NCBI RefSeq assembly: GCF_900547205.1
Contig: NZ_URFY01000036.1
Location: 1-44,970, forward strand
Reading direction: 5' to 3'
Source of the DNA: an uncultured Bacteroides sp.
GTDB taxonomy: Bacteria > Bacteroidota > Bacteroidia > Bacteroidales > Bacteroidaceae
Length of the DNA stretch: 44,970 nt
Under the pieces are notes generated by a model. It saw only the letters and a program-made list of their open reading frames with translations. It was not told the origin of the DNA and searched no databases. Positions 16,680 to 25,571 of this stretch are shown one piece after another (position 1 is the first letter of the stretch; the number at the start of each line of letters is the position of its first letter). The translations under genes were made by a program, and so were the position numbers.

Positions 16680-18221
16680 ATGGCACAAGAAGACGTTTTT
16701 AAGAAACTGGTATCGCACTGCAAAGAATACGGTTTCGTATTTCCTTCAAGCGATATCTACGACGGACTGGGCGCTGTGTATGACTACGGTCAGATGGGCG
16801 TTGAACTGAAAAACAACATCAAGAAATACTGGTGGGACAGCATGGTTCTGTTGCACGAAAACATTGTCGGTATCGACTCTGCCATCTTTATGCACCCCAC
16901 CATCTGGAAGGCTTCCGGACACGTGGACGCATTCAATGATCCATTGATTGACAATAAGGATTCTAAGAAACGCTATCGTGCCGACGTGCTGATTGAAGAT
17001 CAGTTGGCTAAGTACGATGATAAGATAAATAAGGAAGTGGCGAAAGCTGCCAAGAGATTCGGTGAAACGTTCGATGAGGCTCAGTTCCGCTCCACTAACG
17101 GACGCGTGCTTGAGCATCAGGCAAAACGCGACGCGCTTCACACACGCTTTGCGCAAGCTTTGAACGACAATAATCTCGACGAACTTCGTCAAATCATCAT
17201 TGATGAAGAAATCGTTTGCCCTATCTCAGGCACTAAAAACTGGACGGAAGTTCGTCAGTTCAACCTGATGTTCTCTACCGAAATGGGTTCTACTTCCGAT
17301 GGTGCAATGAAGATTTATCTTCGTCCGGAAACGGCGCAGGGCATCTTCGTAAACTACCTCAATGTGCAGAAGACCGGCCGCATGAAAGTTCCTTTCGGTA
17401 TAGCACAGATTGGTAAGGCTTTCCGTAACGAAATCGTTGCCCGTCAGTTCATCTTCCGTATGCGTGAGTTTGAACAGATGGAGATGCAGTTCTTCGTGAA
17501 ACCGGGAACTGAACTCGACTGGTTCAAGAAATGGAAAGAAATCCGTCTAAAATGGCACAAGGCGCTAGGCTTCGGTGATGCTAGCTATCGCTATCACGAT
17601 CATGATAAATTGGCGCATTATGCCAATGCTGCTACGGATATTGAGTTCTTGATGCCGTTCGGATTTAAAGAAGTGGAGGGTATTCACTCCCGTACAAACT
17701 TCGACTTGTCTCAGCATGAGAAGTTCTCAGGAAAGAGCATCAAGTACTTCGACCCTGAACTGAACGAATCTTATACTCCGTATGTGATTGAAACTTCTAT
17801 CGGTGTTGACCGTATGTTCCTCAGCATCATGAGTGCTGCTTATTGCGAAGAGCAATTGGAGAATGGTGAAAGCCGTGTGGTATTGAAACTTCCTGCTGCT
17901 TTGGCTCCGGTGAAACTGGCTGTTATGCCGTTGATAAAGAAAGACGGTCTGCCCGAAAAGGCTCGTGAGATTATCGACGACCTGAAGTTCCACTTCCATT
18001 GCCAGTATGACGAAAAAGATAGTATCGGTAAGCGTTACCGCCGTCAGGATGCTATCGGTACTCCGTACTGCGTGACGGTAGATCATCAGACATTAGAAGA
18101 TAACTGCGTGACATTGCGCAACCGCGATACCATGCAGCAAGAGCGTGTGGCTATCTCTGAACTGAATAATATCATTGCAGACAGAGTAAGCATCACTTCT
18201 CTATTGAAAACTTTACAATAA
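16680..18221 (+). CDS. glyQS: Glycine--tRNA ligase, dimeric alpha2 type
   Basis: 513 aa. It charges tRNA-Gly in the cytosol. It is the single-chain class II enzyme found in eukaryotes, archaea and some bacteria, not the tetrameric GlyQ/GlyS form. Signs are the N-terminal 'GFVFPSSDIYDGLGAVYDYG', motif 2 in 'GKAFRNEIVARQFIFRMREF', 'LRPETAQGIFVNYLNV', motif 3 in 'VIETSIGVDRMFLSIM', and a C-terminal anticodon-binding domain from about residue 405 ('APVKLAVMPLIKKDGLPEKA'). The length is normal for the family. It is followed 11 bp later by the FKBP gene, so the two are likely co-transcribed. Confidence 0.97.
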   Translation: MAQEDVFKKLVSHCKEYGFVFPSSDIYDGLGAVYDYGQMGVELKNNIKKYWWDSMVLLHENIVGIDSAIFMHPTIWKASGHVDAFNDPLIDNKDSKKRYRADVLIEDQLAKYDDKINKEVAKAAKRFGETFDEAQFRSTNGRVLEHQAKRDALHTRFAQALNDNNLDELRQIIIDEEIVCPISGTKNWTEVRQFNLMFSTEMGSTSDGAMKIYLRPETAQGIFVNYLNVQKTGRMKVPFGIAQIGKAFRNEIVARQFIFRMREFEQMEMQFFVKPGTELDWFKKWKEIRLKWHKALGFGDASYRYHDHDKLAHYANAATDIEFLMPFGFKEVEGIHSRTNFDLSQHEKFSGKSIKYFDPELNESYTPYVIETSIGVDRMFLSIMSAAYCEEQLENGESRVVLKLPAALAPVKLAVMPLIKKDGLPEKAREIIDDLKFHFHCQYDEKDSIGKRYRRQDAIGTPYCVTVDHQTLEDNCVTLRNRDTMQQERVAISELNNIIADRVSITSLLKTLQ

Positions 18222-18232
18222 ACCTTTGACGA

Positions 18233-18790
18233 ATGAGTAAAAAAATCTATTTATTCTCCTTAGTATTGCTGGCGCTGGCGTTTACTGCTTGTAGTGAAAC
18301 GGAAGAGGCTACAAAATTTGATAATTGGAGATCGCGTAACGAAGCTTTCATAGACTCTTTGCAGGCAGTATATGATACTGCTCCTGATCATGGAGGGTTA
18401 GAGTTTATTATTCCGCAAATAAATAAGAATGTGAAGATTTTCTATAAGAAGAAAATTGAAAAGGAGACTGGTAAGAGCCCCTTGTTTACGGAGACTATTA
18501 CAGCATATTATAGAGGATATTATATTTTTGGTGAAAAGTTTGACGAGAACTTTTCTGGGGTTGATCCTAATGTAAATTTTGATAATCCTTCACAATGGTC
18601 TGTACAGGGTTTTTATACAAGCGCTGGTGCTGTTCCAGGTTGGGCAGATATTTTACAACATATGAAGGTTGGTGAGCGTTGGATGACTTATATTCCTTGG
18701 CAGGTTGCTTATGGTAGTTCTGGGAATGAACCAATACCAGGATATTCGACGCTGATCTTTGATATTCAATTGCAATCAATAGTGGAATAA
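18233..18790 (+). CDS. FKBP-type peptidyl-prolyl cis-trans isomerase, lipoprotein
   Basis: 185 aa. It catalyses proline cis-trans isomerisation of envelope proteins. A lipoprotein signal ends at lipobox FTAC (Cys20). The FKBP fold covers about residues 70-185: 'AYYRGYYIFGEKFDENF' (the usual 'Y.G...DG..FD' strand), 'VPGWADILQHMKVGERWMTY' and 'IPWQVAYGS..' with 'GYSTLIFDIQLQSI' as last strand. The gene is more AT-rich than glyQS just upstream, with many T-ending codons. It ends before a clear terminator. Confidence 0.9.
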   Translation: MSKKIYLFSLVLLALAFTACSETEEATKFDNWRSRNEAFIDSLQAVYDTAPDHGGLEFIIPQINKNVKIFYKKKIEKETGKSPLFTETITAYYRGYYIFGEKFDENFSGVDPNVNFDNPSQWSVQGFYTSAGAVPGWADILQHMKVGERWMTYIPWQVAYGSSGNEPIPGYSTLIFDIQLQSIVE

Positions 18791-18823
18791 GAGAATTAGT
18801 AGGCATTCTATTAGAAATAGATA

Positions 18824-18870
18824 TAAACAGTAGATACAAGTACTATTAAATGTGTCTACTGTTTATTTTT
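18824..18870 (+). terminator. Terminator of the glyQS-FKBP unit
   Basis: TAAACAGTAGA (18824-18834) pairs with TCTACTGTTTA (18855-18865), followed by TTTTT. Confidence 0.8.
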
Positions 18871-19299
18871 TATTCCAAAGTCTCGGTAATATTCCCAATG
18901 ATCTTAATGTTAATCTAGAAGTGAATAACCGTGTTATTGCAGAATAAAGCAAGCACTTTTCACGAAAAACGCGGATTTTATTCTGCAATTTATCTTATAT
19001 GTTGCCTACATGATTAAAAAAACAATGGCTTATGGATACACTTTATAGATTATATAGGATATTACTAAATAATTCGTTTGATTGCGATTCTGGGTTCTAG
19101 TAGTTTGTTACAGCTGATGATTTATATTTTACGGGCATAAGCTTGTTGACCTAGCCATGGATTTCTATCAGCATGGAGGACAAAAACTATATATTGATGA
19201 TTCATTAATATAGCGGTTGGGCTCGGAAAATGCTTTTATTGTAAAGGATGATATCGAATATGGGAATGAGAAATATCATCCCGTTATGGATGTTTGGTT
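18871..19299. other. AT-rich non-coding region with hairpins
   Basis: About 430 bases without an intact gene. AATAAC/GTTATT (18924-18938) forms a short hairpin. TTGCAGAATAAA (18937-18948) and TTTATTCTGCAA (18977-18988) are exact 12-bp inverted repeats 28 bp apart and overlap it. The right half holds a possible decayed reading frame, listed separately. Confidence 0.5.
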
Positions 19300-19302
19300 T
19301 TA
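19121..19302 (+). pseudogene. Possible decayed gene fragment
   Basis: One frame reads protein-like sequence (KLVDLAMDFYQHGGQKLY, then IDDSLI), meets a TAG at 19211-19213, and continues as 'RLGSENAFIVKDDIEYGNEK'. Upstream the similar-looking text is in another frame. The composition and internal stop suggest a relic, but no family is recognised and chance is possible. Confidence 0.25.
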
Positions 19303-20346
19303 CATATTAGAATATGTGCCTTGTCTGCTTCTGGGCTTTATACTACTCTCCCTCACCTGCAAATGTGTCGGAATAACAACCTGCTTCACCGTCTTATCCC
19401 CTTTAATCTGCTCAATTAGCAACTGGCAGGCTGTTTCTCCCATCTCATACGTCTGATGCGAAACAGCCGAAAGTTTCGGCTCCACATAATTAGCGTGTTG
19501 CTCATCCGTATATCCGATGATAGCTATATCATCCGGGATACGAAGTCCACGCTCTTTAATAACTTCTATCGCTGCAAAAGCTAACGTATCATTCATCGCT
19601 AGAATTGCGTCGGGCGGTTGGGGAAGCGAAAGCAAGGTTTCCGTAGCAATCTTTCCTTCCTCATAATCAATCTTGCGGCAGACTACCAACTCCTTTTCTA
19701 TAGGAATGCGGTTATCACGCAAAGCTTCCAGATAACCGTGCTTTCTCCTCTTTACAATATCCAGATGATTGGCTCCACCGATAAAAGCTACCCGTTTGCT
19801 TCCATTATCTAAAAGATGTTGAGTAGCCATTTGTGCGGATTGCGCTCCGTCTGCCACTACCGAAGAGAACTGCTCGGTAAGGCAAACACGGTCGAAAAGG
19901 ATGAGGGGCATATTAATCTCTTTCAGGGCAGCGAAATGTGAATAATCCGTAGTCTCTTGGGACAGACAAGCAATGATGCCTTCTACGCGCATATTTACCA
20001 GATTCTCTATATTTCGCCTTTCGTGCTCGTAGGACTCGTGTGAGGTGGTGATAATCACAAAATACCCGTTGGCAATTGCCATATTTTCTATTCCGTTCAG
20101 GATAGAAGCAAAGAAATGGGTAACGATATCGGGCACTACCACACCGATAATACGCGGCGCATTCTTCCGCAAACTCATGGCAAAAGGGTTGGGACGGTAA
20201 TTCATCTCTTTAGCAAGCTGCTTGGCTTTGGCACAAAGTTCACGACTGATTTCAGGACTGTCTTTCAAAGCCCTGGACACAGTGGGAATTGAGACACCCA
20301 ATGCTTGGGCAATATCTTTGAGCGAGGTATGCTTCCGGTTTTCCAT
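19300..20346 (-). CDS. LacI/GalR-family transcriptional repressor
   Basis: 348 aa. The N-terminal helix-turn-helix 'TSLKDIAQALGVSIPTVSRA' with hinge 'MNYRPNPFAMSLRKN' binds DNA. The rest is a periplasmic-binding-protein-like sensor ('IIGVVVPDIVTHFFASILNG', 'VDGAQSAQMATQHLL', 'DAILAMNDTLAFAAIEVIKE'). It is divergent from the L-galactose cassette, with a palindrome ACGTAA-ACCG-TTACGT between them (20427-20442) that is the likely operator. By context the inducer would be L-galactose or a product of its oxidation; this is inference. Confidence 0.93.
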   Translation of the reverse strand: MENRKHTSLKDIAQALGVSIPTVSRALKDSPEISRELCAKAKQLAKEMNYRPNPFAMSLRKNAPRIIGVVVPDIVTHFFASILNGIENMAIANGYFVIITTSHESYEHERRNIENLVNMRVEGIIACLSQETTDYSHFAALKEINMPLILFDRVCLTEQFSSVVADGAQSAQMATQHLLDNGSKRVAFIGGANHLDIVKRRKHGYLEALRDNRIPIEKELVVCRKIDYEEGKIATETLLSLPQPPDAILAMNDTLAFAAIEVIKERGLRIPDDIAIIGYTDEQHANYVEPKLSAVSHQTYEMGETACQLLIEQIKGDKTVKQVVIPTHLQVRESSIKPRSRQGTYSNM

Positions 20347-20426
20347 TTGAAGATCTGCAACGTAGATTCTTCTACAAAGAAAGTATATTCTGCGAAATTA
20401 AAAAAACTTCTGAAGCAATATATTTT

Positions 20427-20442
20427 ACGTAAACCGTTACGT
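20427..20442. promoter_or_regulatory. Putative LacI-family operator
   Basis: ACGTAA (20427-20432) and TTACGT (20437-20442) are exact inverted arms around ACCG, lying between the divergent regulator and the aldo/keto reductase gene. Size and symmetry suit a LacI-family dimer. Confidence 0.6.
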
Positions 20443-20486
20443 TTCTTTTTAGACCCATCGGAGTCCCACGGTACCTATTCCTGACC

Positions 20487-20494
20487 TACTTTTG
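20487..20494 (+). promoter_or_regulatory. -7 element of the L-galactose cassette promoter
   Basis: TACTTTTG matches TAnnTTTG about 31 bp before the ATG. No good -33 element is seen. The operator lies about 45 bp upstream. Confidence 0.45.
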
Positions 20495-20525
20495 TCGTAT
20501 ACAAAACTATTTAATACCCAAAAGT

Positions 20526-21458
20526 ATGCAATACCGTGAAATCGGAAAGACAGGGATGAAAGTTTCATCTCTTAGTTTCGGAGCTTCTTCCTTAGGAGGA
20601 GTCTTCCATGATTTGAAAGAAAAAGAAGGCATTCAGGCTGTGTTCACTGCTGTTGAATCGGGAATGAATTTTATAGATGTTTCTCCTTATTACGGACATT
20701 ACAAGGCTGAAACTGTACTGGGCAAAGCTTTGAAAGACCTTCCTCGTGACCGCTATTATCTCTCTACTAAAGTGGGACGATATGGAAAAGACGGCGTGAA
20801 TATGTGGGATTATTCCGCCAAACGTGTTACTGAAAGTGTGTATGAAAGCATGGAACGCTTGAATATAGACTTCATTGATTTGATTAACGTACACGATATA
20901 GAATTTGCAGATTTGAATCAGGTTGTCAATGAGACGCTGCCTGCTTTAGTGGAACTGCGTGAAAAAGGTGTGGTAGGACACGTCGGAATCACCGACCTGC
21001 AACTCGAAAACTTGCAATGGGTGATTGACCATGCCCCTAGCGGTGCGGTAGAATCTGTCCTCAGCTTCTGTCATTACTGCCTGTGCGATGATAAACTAGC
21101 TGACTTTCTGGATTATTTCGATGAGAAAGGAATCGGTGTGATTAACGCTTCTCCACTTTCAATGGGGCTGCTGACAGAACGTGGCGTTCCTGCTTGGCAT
21201 CCGGCTCCTAAACCATTGGTAGAGGCTTGCCGCAAAGCAATGGAACACTGTAAAGCTAAGAATTATCCGATTGAGAAACTTGCCATGCAGTTCTCTGTCA
21301 GCAATCCCCGTATTGCTACTACGCTGTTCAGCACCACAAATCCGGAGAATGTGAAGAAGAATATCGCTTTCATCGAAGAACCGATTGATTGGGAACTCGT
21401 TTGGGAAGTGCAGGACATCATAGGAGAACAGAAACGTGTAAGTTGGGCAAACTCATAA
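20526..21458 (+). CDS. Aldo/keto reductase, probable L-galactose dehydrogenase
   Basis: 310 aa. It would oxidise L-galactose to L-galactono-1,5-lactone with NAD(P)+ in the cytosol. The aldo/keto reductase tetrad is present: Asp51 and Tyr56 in 'FIDVSPYYGH', Lys82 in 'LSTKVGRYG', His123 in 'LINVHDIEF'. The fold and 'SFGASSLGGVFHDL' start resemble plant L-galactose dehydrogenase. It heads a three-gene set (aldo/keto reductase, amidohydrolase lactonase, zinc dehydrogenase) with the same enzyme classes as the L-galactose pathway shown in Bacteroides vulgatus. L-fucose oxidation is the main alternative. Confidence 0.85.
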   Translation: MQYREIGKTGMKVSSLSFGASSLGGVFHDLKEKEGIQAVFTAVESGMNFIDVSPYYGHYKAETVLGKALKDLPRDRYYLSTKVGRYGKDGVNMWDYSAKRVTESVYESMERLNIDFIDLINVHDIEFADLNQVVNETLPALVELREKGVVGHVGITDLQLENLQWVIDHAPSGAVESVLSFCHYCLCDDKLADFLDYFDEKGIGVINASPLSMGLLTERGVPAWHPAPKPLVEACRKAMEHCKAKNYPIEKLAMQFSVSNPRIATTLFSTTNPENVKKNIAFIEEPIDWELVWEVQDIIGEQKRVSWANS

Positions 21459-21474
21459 AACAGAATCACACTGA

Positions 21475-22398
21475 ATGGACTATACAATTATTGATGCTCA
21501 TGCTCACCTGTGGTTGGAGCAAGATGCTGTAGTAGACGGTATGGGTATCTACTCTTTACTAAACGGACGTTCTGAATTTATGGGAGAGGTTCGCCAAATG
21601 CTCCCCCCTTATATGGTGGAGGGCGTGAATGATGCAGAAATGTTTCTTTCAAATATGGACTATGCACAAGTATCTGCCGCAGTCATTACGCAAGAATTTA
21701 TCGACGGAAACCAAACGGATTATCTGGCTGCCGTAGAGGAGAGTTATCCCAATCGTTTTCTGGTGTGCGGAATGTGCGAATTTCGTAAACCCGGATTTCT
21801 GGGAGAAGCAGAGTTCCTTATTGATGAAGGTTTTAAGGCTATCAAGGTTCCAGCGCAGCGATTGTTGATGAAAGAAGGAAGAGTGATGCTAACCTGTGAA
21901 GAGATGATGGGTATGTTTAGCTATATGGAAGATGAAAACGTGATACTATCCATTGATTTGGCAGACGGAGCAACACAAGTTGCCGAGATGGAAGAGATTA
22001 TTCAGGAATATCCCGGTTTGAAGATAGCAATCGGACATTTCGGGATGGTGACACGTCCCGACTGGAAAGAGCAAATAAAACTGGCACGTCACCCCAATGT
22101 GATGATTGAATCCGGAGGAATCACATGGCTCTTCAATGATGAATTTTATCCATTCAAAGGAGCTGTGAAAGCGATTCGTGGAGCGGCAGACTTGGTTGGG
22201 ATGGAGAAATTGATGTGGGGCTCGGACTATCCGCGCACAATGACAGCTATCACATACAAGATGTCCTATGATTTTGTGATAAAATCTTCCGAACTGACGG
22301 AAGACGAGAAGAGATTTTTCTTGGGTGAAAATGCCCGTAAATTCTATGGATTTAAAGATTTTCCGGTACTGCCTTATATCAAGAATATGGTTGAATAA
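21475..22398 (+). CDS. Amidohydrolase-family lactonase, probable L-galactono-1,5-lactonase
   Basis: 307 aa. It would hydrolyse the lactone made by the preceding enzyme to L-galactonate. It belongs to the amidohydrolase superfamily, COG3618/PF04909 type: His9 and His11 in 'IIDAHAHLW', a lysine in 'GFKAIKVPAQ', a His in 'KIAIGHFGMVTRP', and Asp in 'KLMWGSDYPRTM'. The TIM-barrel length is normal. It starts 16 bp after the aldo/keto reductase stop. Known members of this group include L-fucono- and L-galactono-lactonases, so the exact sugar is inferred from the cassette. Confidence 0.85.
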   Translation: MDYTIIDAHAHLWLEQDAVVDGMGIYSLLNGRSEFMGEVRQMLPPYMVEGVNDAEMFLSNMDYAQVSAAVITQEFIDGNQTDYLAAVEESYPNRFLVCGMCEFRKPGFLGEAEFLIDEGFKAIKVPAQRLLMKEGRVMLTCEEMMGMFSYMEDENVILSIDLADGATQVAEMEEIIQEYPGLKIAIGHFGMVTRPDWKEQIKLARHPNVMIESGGITWLFNDEFYPFKGAVKAIRGAADLVGMEKLMWGSDYPRTMTAITYKMSYDFVIKSSELTEDEKRFFLGENARKFYGFKDFPVLPYIKNMVE

Positions 22399-22445
22399 GG
22401 AAGTCCAAAGTAATCGATTAATAAATTTATTATCAAACATATCAA

Positions 22446-23462
22446 ATGAAAGCAGTTCAAATTGTCAATCCCTCCGAAATGAAGGTGGTTGAACTGGAAA
22501 AACCGACCGTTGGTGCCGGTGAAGTGATGGTGAGAATCAAGTATGTTGGTTTCTGTGGTTCCGACCTGAATACATTTCTGGGAAGAAACCCGATGGTGAA
22601 ACTTCCCGTGATTCCGGGACACGAAGTAGGAGCGGTGATTGAAGAAATCGGTCCAGACGTTCCGGCAGGATTCGAAAAAGGAATGAACGTGACGCTGAAT
22701 CCGTATACGAATTGCGGTAAATGCGCTTCGTGCCGCAATGGACGTGTCAATGCCTGCGAGCATAATGAAACATTGGGTGTACAGCGCAATGGAGTAATGT
22801 GCGAATATGCTGTATTGCCGTGGACGAAGATAATTCCGGCAGGCAACATCTCTTCACGCGATTGCGCATTGATTGAACCGATGAGTGTAGGTTTCCATGC
22901 CGTATCCCGTGCACAAGTGGTTGATAACGAGTATGTGGTGGTCATCGGTTGCGGCATGATTGGTATCGGCGCTATTGTACGTGCCGCCCTAAGAGGTGCA
23001 ACAGTCATTGCTGTAGACTTGGATGACGAGAAGCTGAAACTGGCAAAAAGAGTAGGAGCATCCTATGCGATTAATTCTAAAACGGAGAATGTGCACGAAC
23101 GGATGCAGGAGATTACTGAAGGCTTCGGTGCAGATGTTGTGATTGAAGCAGTCGGTAGTCCGGCTACTTATGTAATGGCAGTAGATGAAGTAGGATTCAC
23201 GGGACGTGTGGTCTGTATTGGCTATGCCAAGAGCGAAGTCGCTTTCCAAACGAAATACTTCGTTCAGAAAGAGCTGGATATCCGTGGTTCCAGAAATGCG
23301 TTGCCTGCTGATTTCCGTGCGGTGATTAATTACATGAAAGAAGGTAACTGTCTGGTGGAGGAACTGATATCTAAGATAGCGAAACCCGAAAATGCTTTGG
23401 AAGCTATGCAGGAATGGGTGGCTAATCCGGGAAAGGTGTTCCGCATCTTGGTGGAATTTTAA
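22446..23462 (+). CDS. Zinc-dependent dehydrogenase, probable L-galactonate dehydrogenase (D-tagaturonate-forming)
   Basis: 338 aa, medium-chain dehydrogenase. It would oxidise L-galactonate to D-tagaturonate, which then enters hexuronate metabolism (later enzymes not in the window). Catalytic zinc ligands are Cys37 and His59-Glu60 ('FCGSD', 'PGHEVG'). The structural zinc site has four cysteines, C90, C93, C96 and C104 ('NCGKCASCRNGRVNAC'). A Rossmann motif 'VVIGCGMIGIGAIVRAA' follows. It is related to E. coli LgoD/YjjN and to threonine/sorbitol dehydrogenases. It follows the lactonase by 47 bp and ends before a palindromic element shared with the convergent murK-like gene. Confidence 0.87.
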   Translation: MKAVQIVNPSEMKVVELEKPTVGAGEVMVRIKYVGFCGSDLNTFLGRNPMVKLPVIPGHEVGAVIEEIGPDVPAGFEKGMNVTLNPYTNCGKCASCRNGRVNACEHNETLGVQRNGVMCEYAVLPWTKIIPAGNISSRDCALIEPMSVGFHAVSRAQVVDNEYVVVIGCGMIGIGAIVRAALRGATVIAVDLDDEKLKLAKRVGASYAINSKTENVHERMQEITEGFGADVVIEAVGSPATYVMAVDEVGFTGRVVCIGYAKSEVAFQTKYFVQKELDIRGSRNALPADFRAVINYMKEGNCLVEELISKIAKPENALEAMQEWVANPGKVFRILVEF

Positions 23463-23492
23463 TTTATGCTTTTAAATGAGTCGAAAAGAACA

Positions 23493-23584
23493 TAGTGATT
23501 AATGATTAGTGGGCTGCACATGATATAAATACATAATACGATACCATAGGGCAGTTAATCACTAATCACTAAACGTTAATCATT
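23493..23584. repeat. Palindromic intergenic element between convergent genes
   Basis: The left arm AGTGATTAATGATTAGTG (from 23494) is mirrored by TTAATCACTAATCACTA (23555-23571), with a centre that begins GGGCTGC and ends GGGCAG. The 'AGTGGGCTGC' junction recurs in the element at 27693-27782. The position between two converging stop codons would suit a bidirectional terminator. Confidence 0.6.
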
Positions 23585-24425
23585 GCTTCAAATCCGTATG
23601 ATATTCTATCAGTCCCTCCATCGGACTTTGGAGAATCTTTCCAACTCTTATCCCTGTCTTTTGAGCAGCTTCCTGCAATATCTCTTTATAGCAATGGGCC
23701 ACAGACCCGATGAAATGAACTGGATATCGCTCATAATCATATTGCATCACATTCCTGCGGAGGAAAGCGATGAAGCTGTTAAATACCAATGAACGAAGAG
23801 TCGGCTCTTCCAGATGCTGTGCTATAAAAGGAGAAAGGCTTGCTAGAAAACGGTTCGGAAACGGTTGGCGGTAGATCCGGTCGATGATTTCGGGTGCTGT
23901 CAGGTTAAATTGTTTCAGGAAAGCATCTTGGATAGCTGATGGAAGTTGGTTTTTCAGGATATCTCCCACCAACAACTTGCCAAGAACTGCACCGCTTCCT
24001 TCATCTCCCAAAATAAACCCCAATGGAGAGATGTTGTTTTCAATATCTTTCCCATTGTAGAAACAAGAGTTGGAACCTGTGCCGAGAATACAGGCGACGC
24101 CGGCTTCGTGTCCGCATAATCCGCGGGCGGCAGCCAGCATATCCGAACAAGCTTTTATATTTCCGACGACAGGCAGACTATCGGCAATGGCCTGCCGGAT
24201 GACAGGAGCTTTTTCCGGTGTACAACCTGCACCATAGAAATAGACGGAATTAATTGTTCCCTCCGGCAGCTGTGGCAGGAGAGAATGAGTCAGTTCCAGT
24301 TGAACTTCTTCTTCCGATTGGAAGAAAGGGTTAATCCCTTTCGTCCCAATTCGTTTGATAGGCGTGTCGTTGAGTACGACACACCAGTCGGTCTTGGTAG
24401 AACCGCTATCTGCAATAAGTATCAT
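23580..24425 (-). CDS. murK: BadF/BadG-type amino-sugar kinase, probable MurNAc kinase (MurK-like)
   Basis: 281 aa. It would phosphorylate N-acetylmuramic acid (possibly also GlcNAc) to the 6-phosphate in the cytosol. The ASKHA ATPase motifs are clear: phosphate-1 'ADSGSTKTDW' (5-14), 'ACILGTGSNSCFYNGKDI' and 'FILGDEGSGAVLG'. The start overlaps the stop of the MurT-like gene by 4 bp (ATGA), so the pair is translationally coupled, as in the Tannerella forsythia murT-murK set. MurQ etherase, the next step, is not in this window. GlcNAc kinase is the alternative. Confidence 0.82.
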   Translation of the reverse strand: MILIADSGSTKTDWCVVLNDTPIKRIGTKGINPFFQSEEEVQLELTHSLLPQLPEGTINSVYFYGAGCTPEKAPVIRQAIADSLPVVGNIKACSDMLAAARGLCGHEAGVACILGTGSNSCFYNGKDIENNISPLGFILGDEGSGAVLGKLLVGDILKNQLPSAIQDAFLKQFNLTAPEIIDRIYRQPFPNRFLASLSPFIAQHLEEPTLRSLVFNSFIAFLRRNVMQYDYERYPVHFIGSVAHCYKEILQEAAQKTGIRVGKILQSPMEGLIEYHTDLKQ

Positions 24426-25537
24426 ATCTTAATGTATATTTTCTTTTTATATAGTATATAGCCTATTGCCCAGTTGAGCAGGACAAACAGTATGGCATAA
24501 ACAAGAGAACCGCCTTCGTTTCCGAAGATTGGTTGAAGAACACCCACGTAAACCGCTTGTTGCAAAGAGGTACTTTCTCCCTGATAAGTGATGGGAATGA
24601 TATCGAGCAATATAGCTAAAATATCCGCCAATACATAAATAAAGAGTGGATTCACACCGAAAGACTCAAAGAAACGGATCCATTTCTTATAGCCTTTTAT
24701 GTCAATGACCCAGACGAGCAAAGCCAGCAAACTGGAACCCAGTCCGCAAGTGACCAATACGAAAGTAGGCGACCATATCTTTTTGTTGAACGGGCATCCG
24801 TAGCTAAGCAGGAAACCTGCAAAAGTCAGGATTGTTCCAATAAGGAAGAGACGTTCCAGCTTTTCGCGAATGTCTTTTACTTCCATCAGCAGTTTACCGA
24901 CACAGAAGCCTATCAGTACGTGGGCAATAGAAGGAATGGTGCTCAGAAGACCTTCCGGGTCGATGTAATGGTCCAGCAGCATATGAGAATCTCCAAGGAT
25001 ACTACGGTCGACAATGGAAATGATATTCGTCTCATTATAAGCAAAACCGTTGTCGGTAATAAGAATGATAAAATAACCAACCAGCAATGCTGCAATCAGA
25101 TAGGGGATGTATTTGTGCCTGATGAGCAAAGCGATCAATGCCGTTGCGCCATAACTGAGAGCAAGCCGTTGCATCACTCCCAAAATACGGATATTTGCGA
25201 ATGGAAACGGATCGTGGTAATAGCAAAGTAAGGTCAGCCAATTGATAGCGATTCCGATAAGGAAAATGACAATCGTTCTTTTTACAATCTTCAAGGCGGC
25301 GGAGGTGCTGAATGTGAAGTTGTACTTTCTCAGAGAAATGTAGGTGGAGATTCCCATGATAAACATGAAGAACGGGAAAACCAAGTCTGTTGGGGTAAGA
25401 CCGTTCCACTGGGCGTGTTTCAGGGGAGCATACACATATCCCCATGTGCCCGGATTGTTAACTAGAATCATTCCTGCAATCGTAATACCTCGCATTACGT
25501 CGAGTGCCAGTAGGCGTTTGTTGCTTGTTGTATTCAT
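24422..25537 (-). CDS. murT: MurT-like inner-membrane MurNAc transporter (acyltransferase/DUF5009 fold)
   Basis: 371 aa with about 10 transmembrane segments. It resembles heparan-alpha-glucosaminide N-acetyltransferase-like proteins: 'RLLALDVMRGITIAGMILVN' at the start, 'WNGLTPTDLVFPFFMFIMG' and 'FFESFGVNPLFIYVLADI'. In Tannerella forsythia a protein of this kind (MurT) carries MurNAc across the inner membrane and is encoded with MurK. Coupling to the kinase by a 4-bp overlap supports the same role here. An acetyltransferase function is not excluded. It starts 34 bp after the AmpG gene. Confidence 0.75.
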   Translation of the reverse strand: MNTTSNKRLLALDVMRGITIAGMILVNNPGTWGYVYAPLKHAQWNGLTPTDLVFPFFMFIMGISTYISLRKYNFTFSTSAALKIVKRTIVIFLIGIAINWLTLLCYYHDPFPFANIRILGVMQRLALSYGATALIALLIRHKYIPYLIAALLVGYFIILITDNGFAYNETNIISIVDRSILGDSHMLLDHYIDPEGLLSTIPSIAHVLIGFCVGKLLMEVKDIREKLERLFLIGTILTFAGFLLSYGCPFNKKIWSPTFVLVTCGLGSSLLALLVWVIDIKGYKKWIRFFESFGVNPLFIYVLADILAILLDIIPITYQGESTSLQQAVYVGVLQPIFGNEGGSLVYAILFVLLNWAIGYILYKKKIYIKI

Positions 25538-25571
25538 TACTCTTTTTGACGTGTTAATGTTAGTAAGTAAT

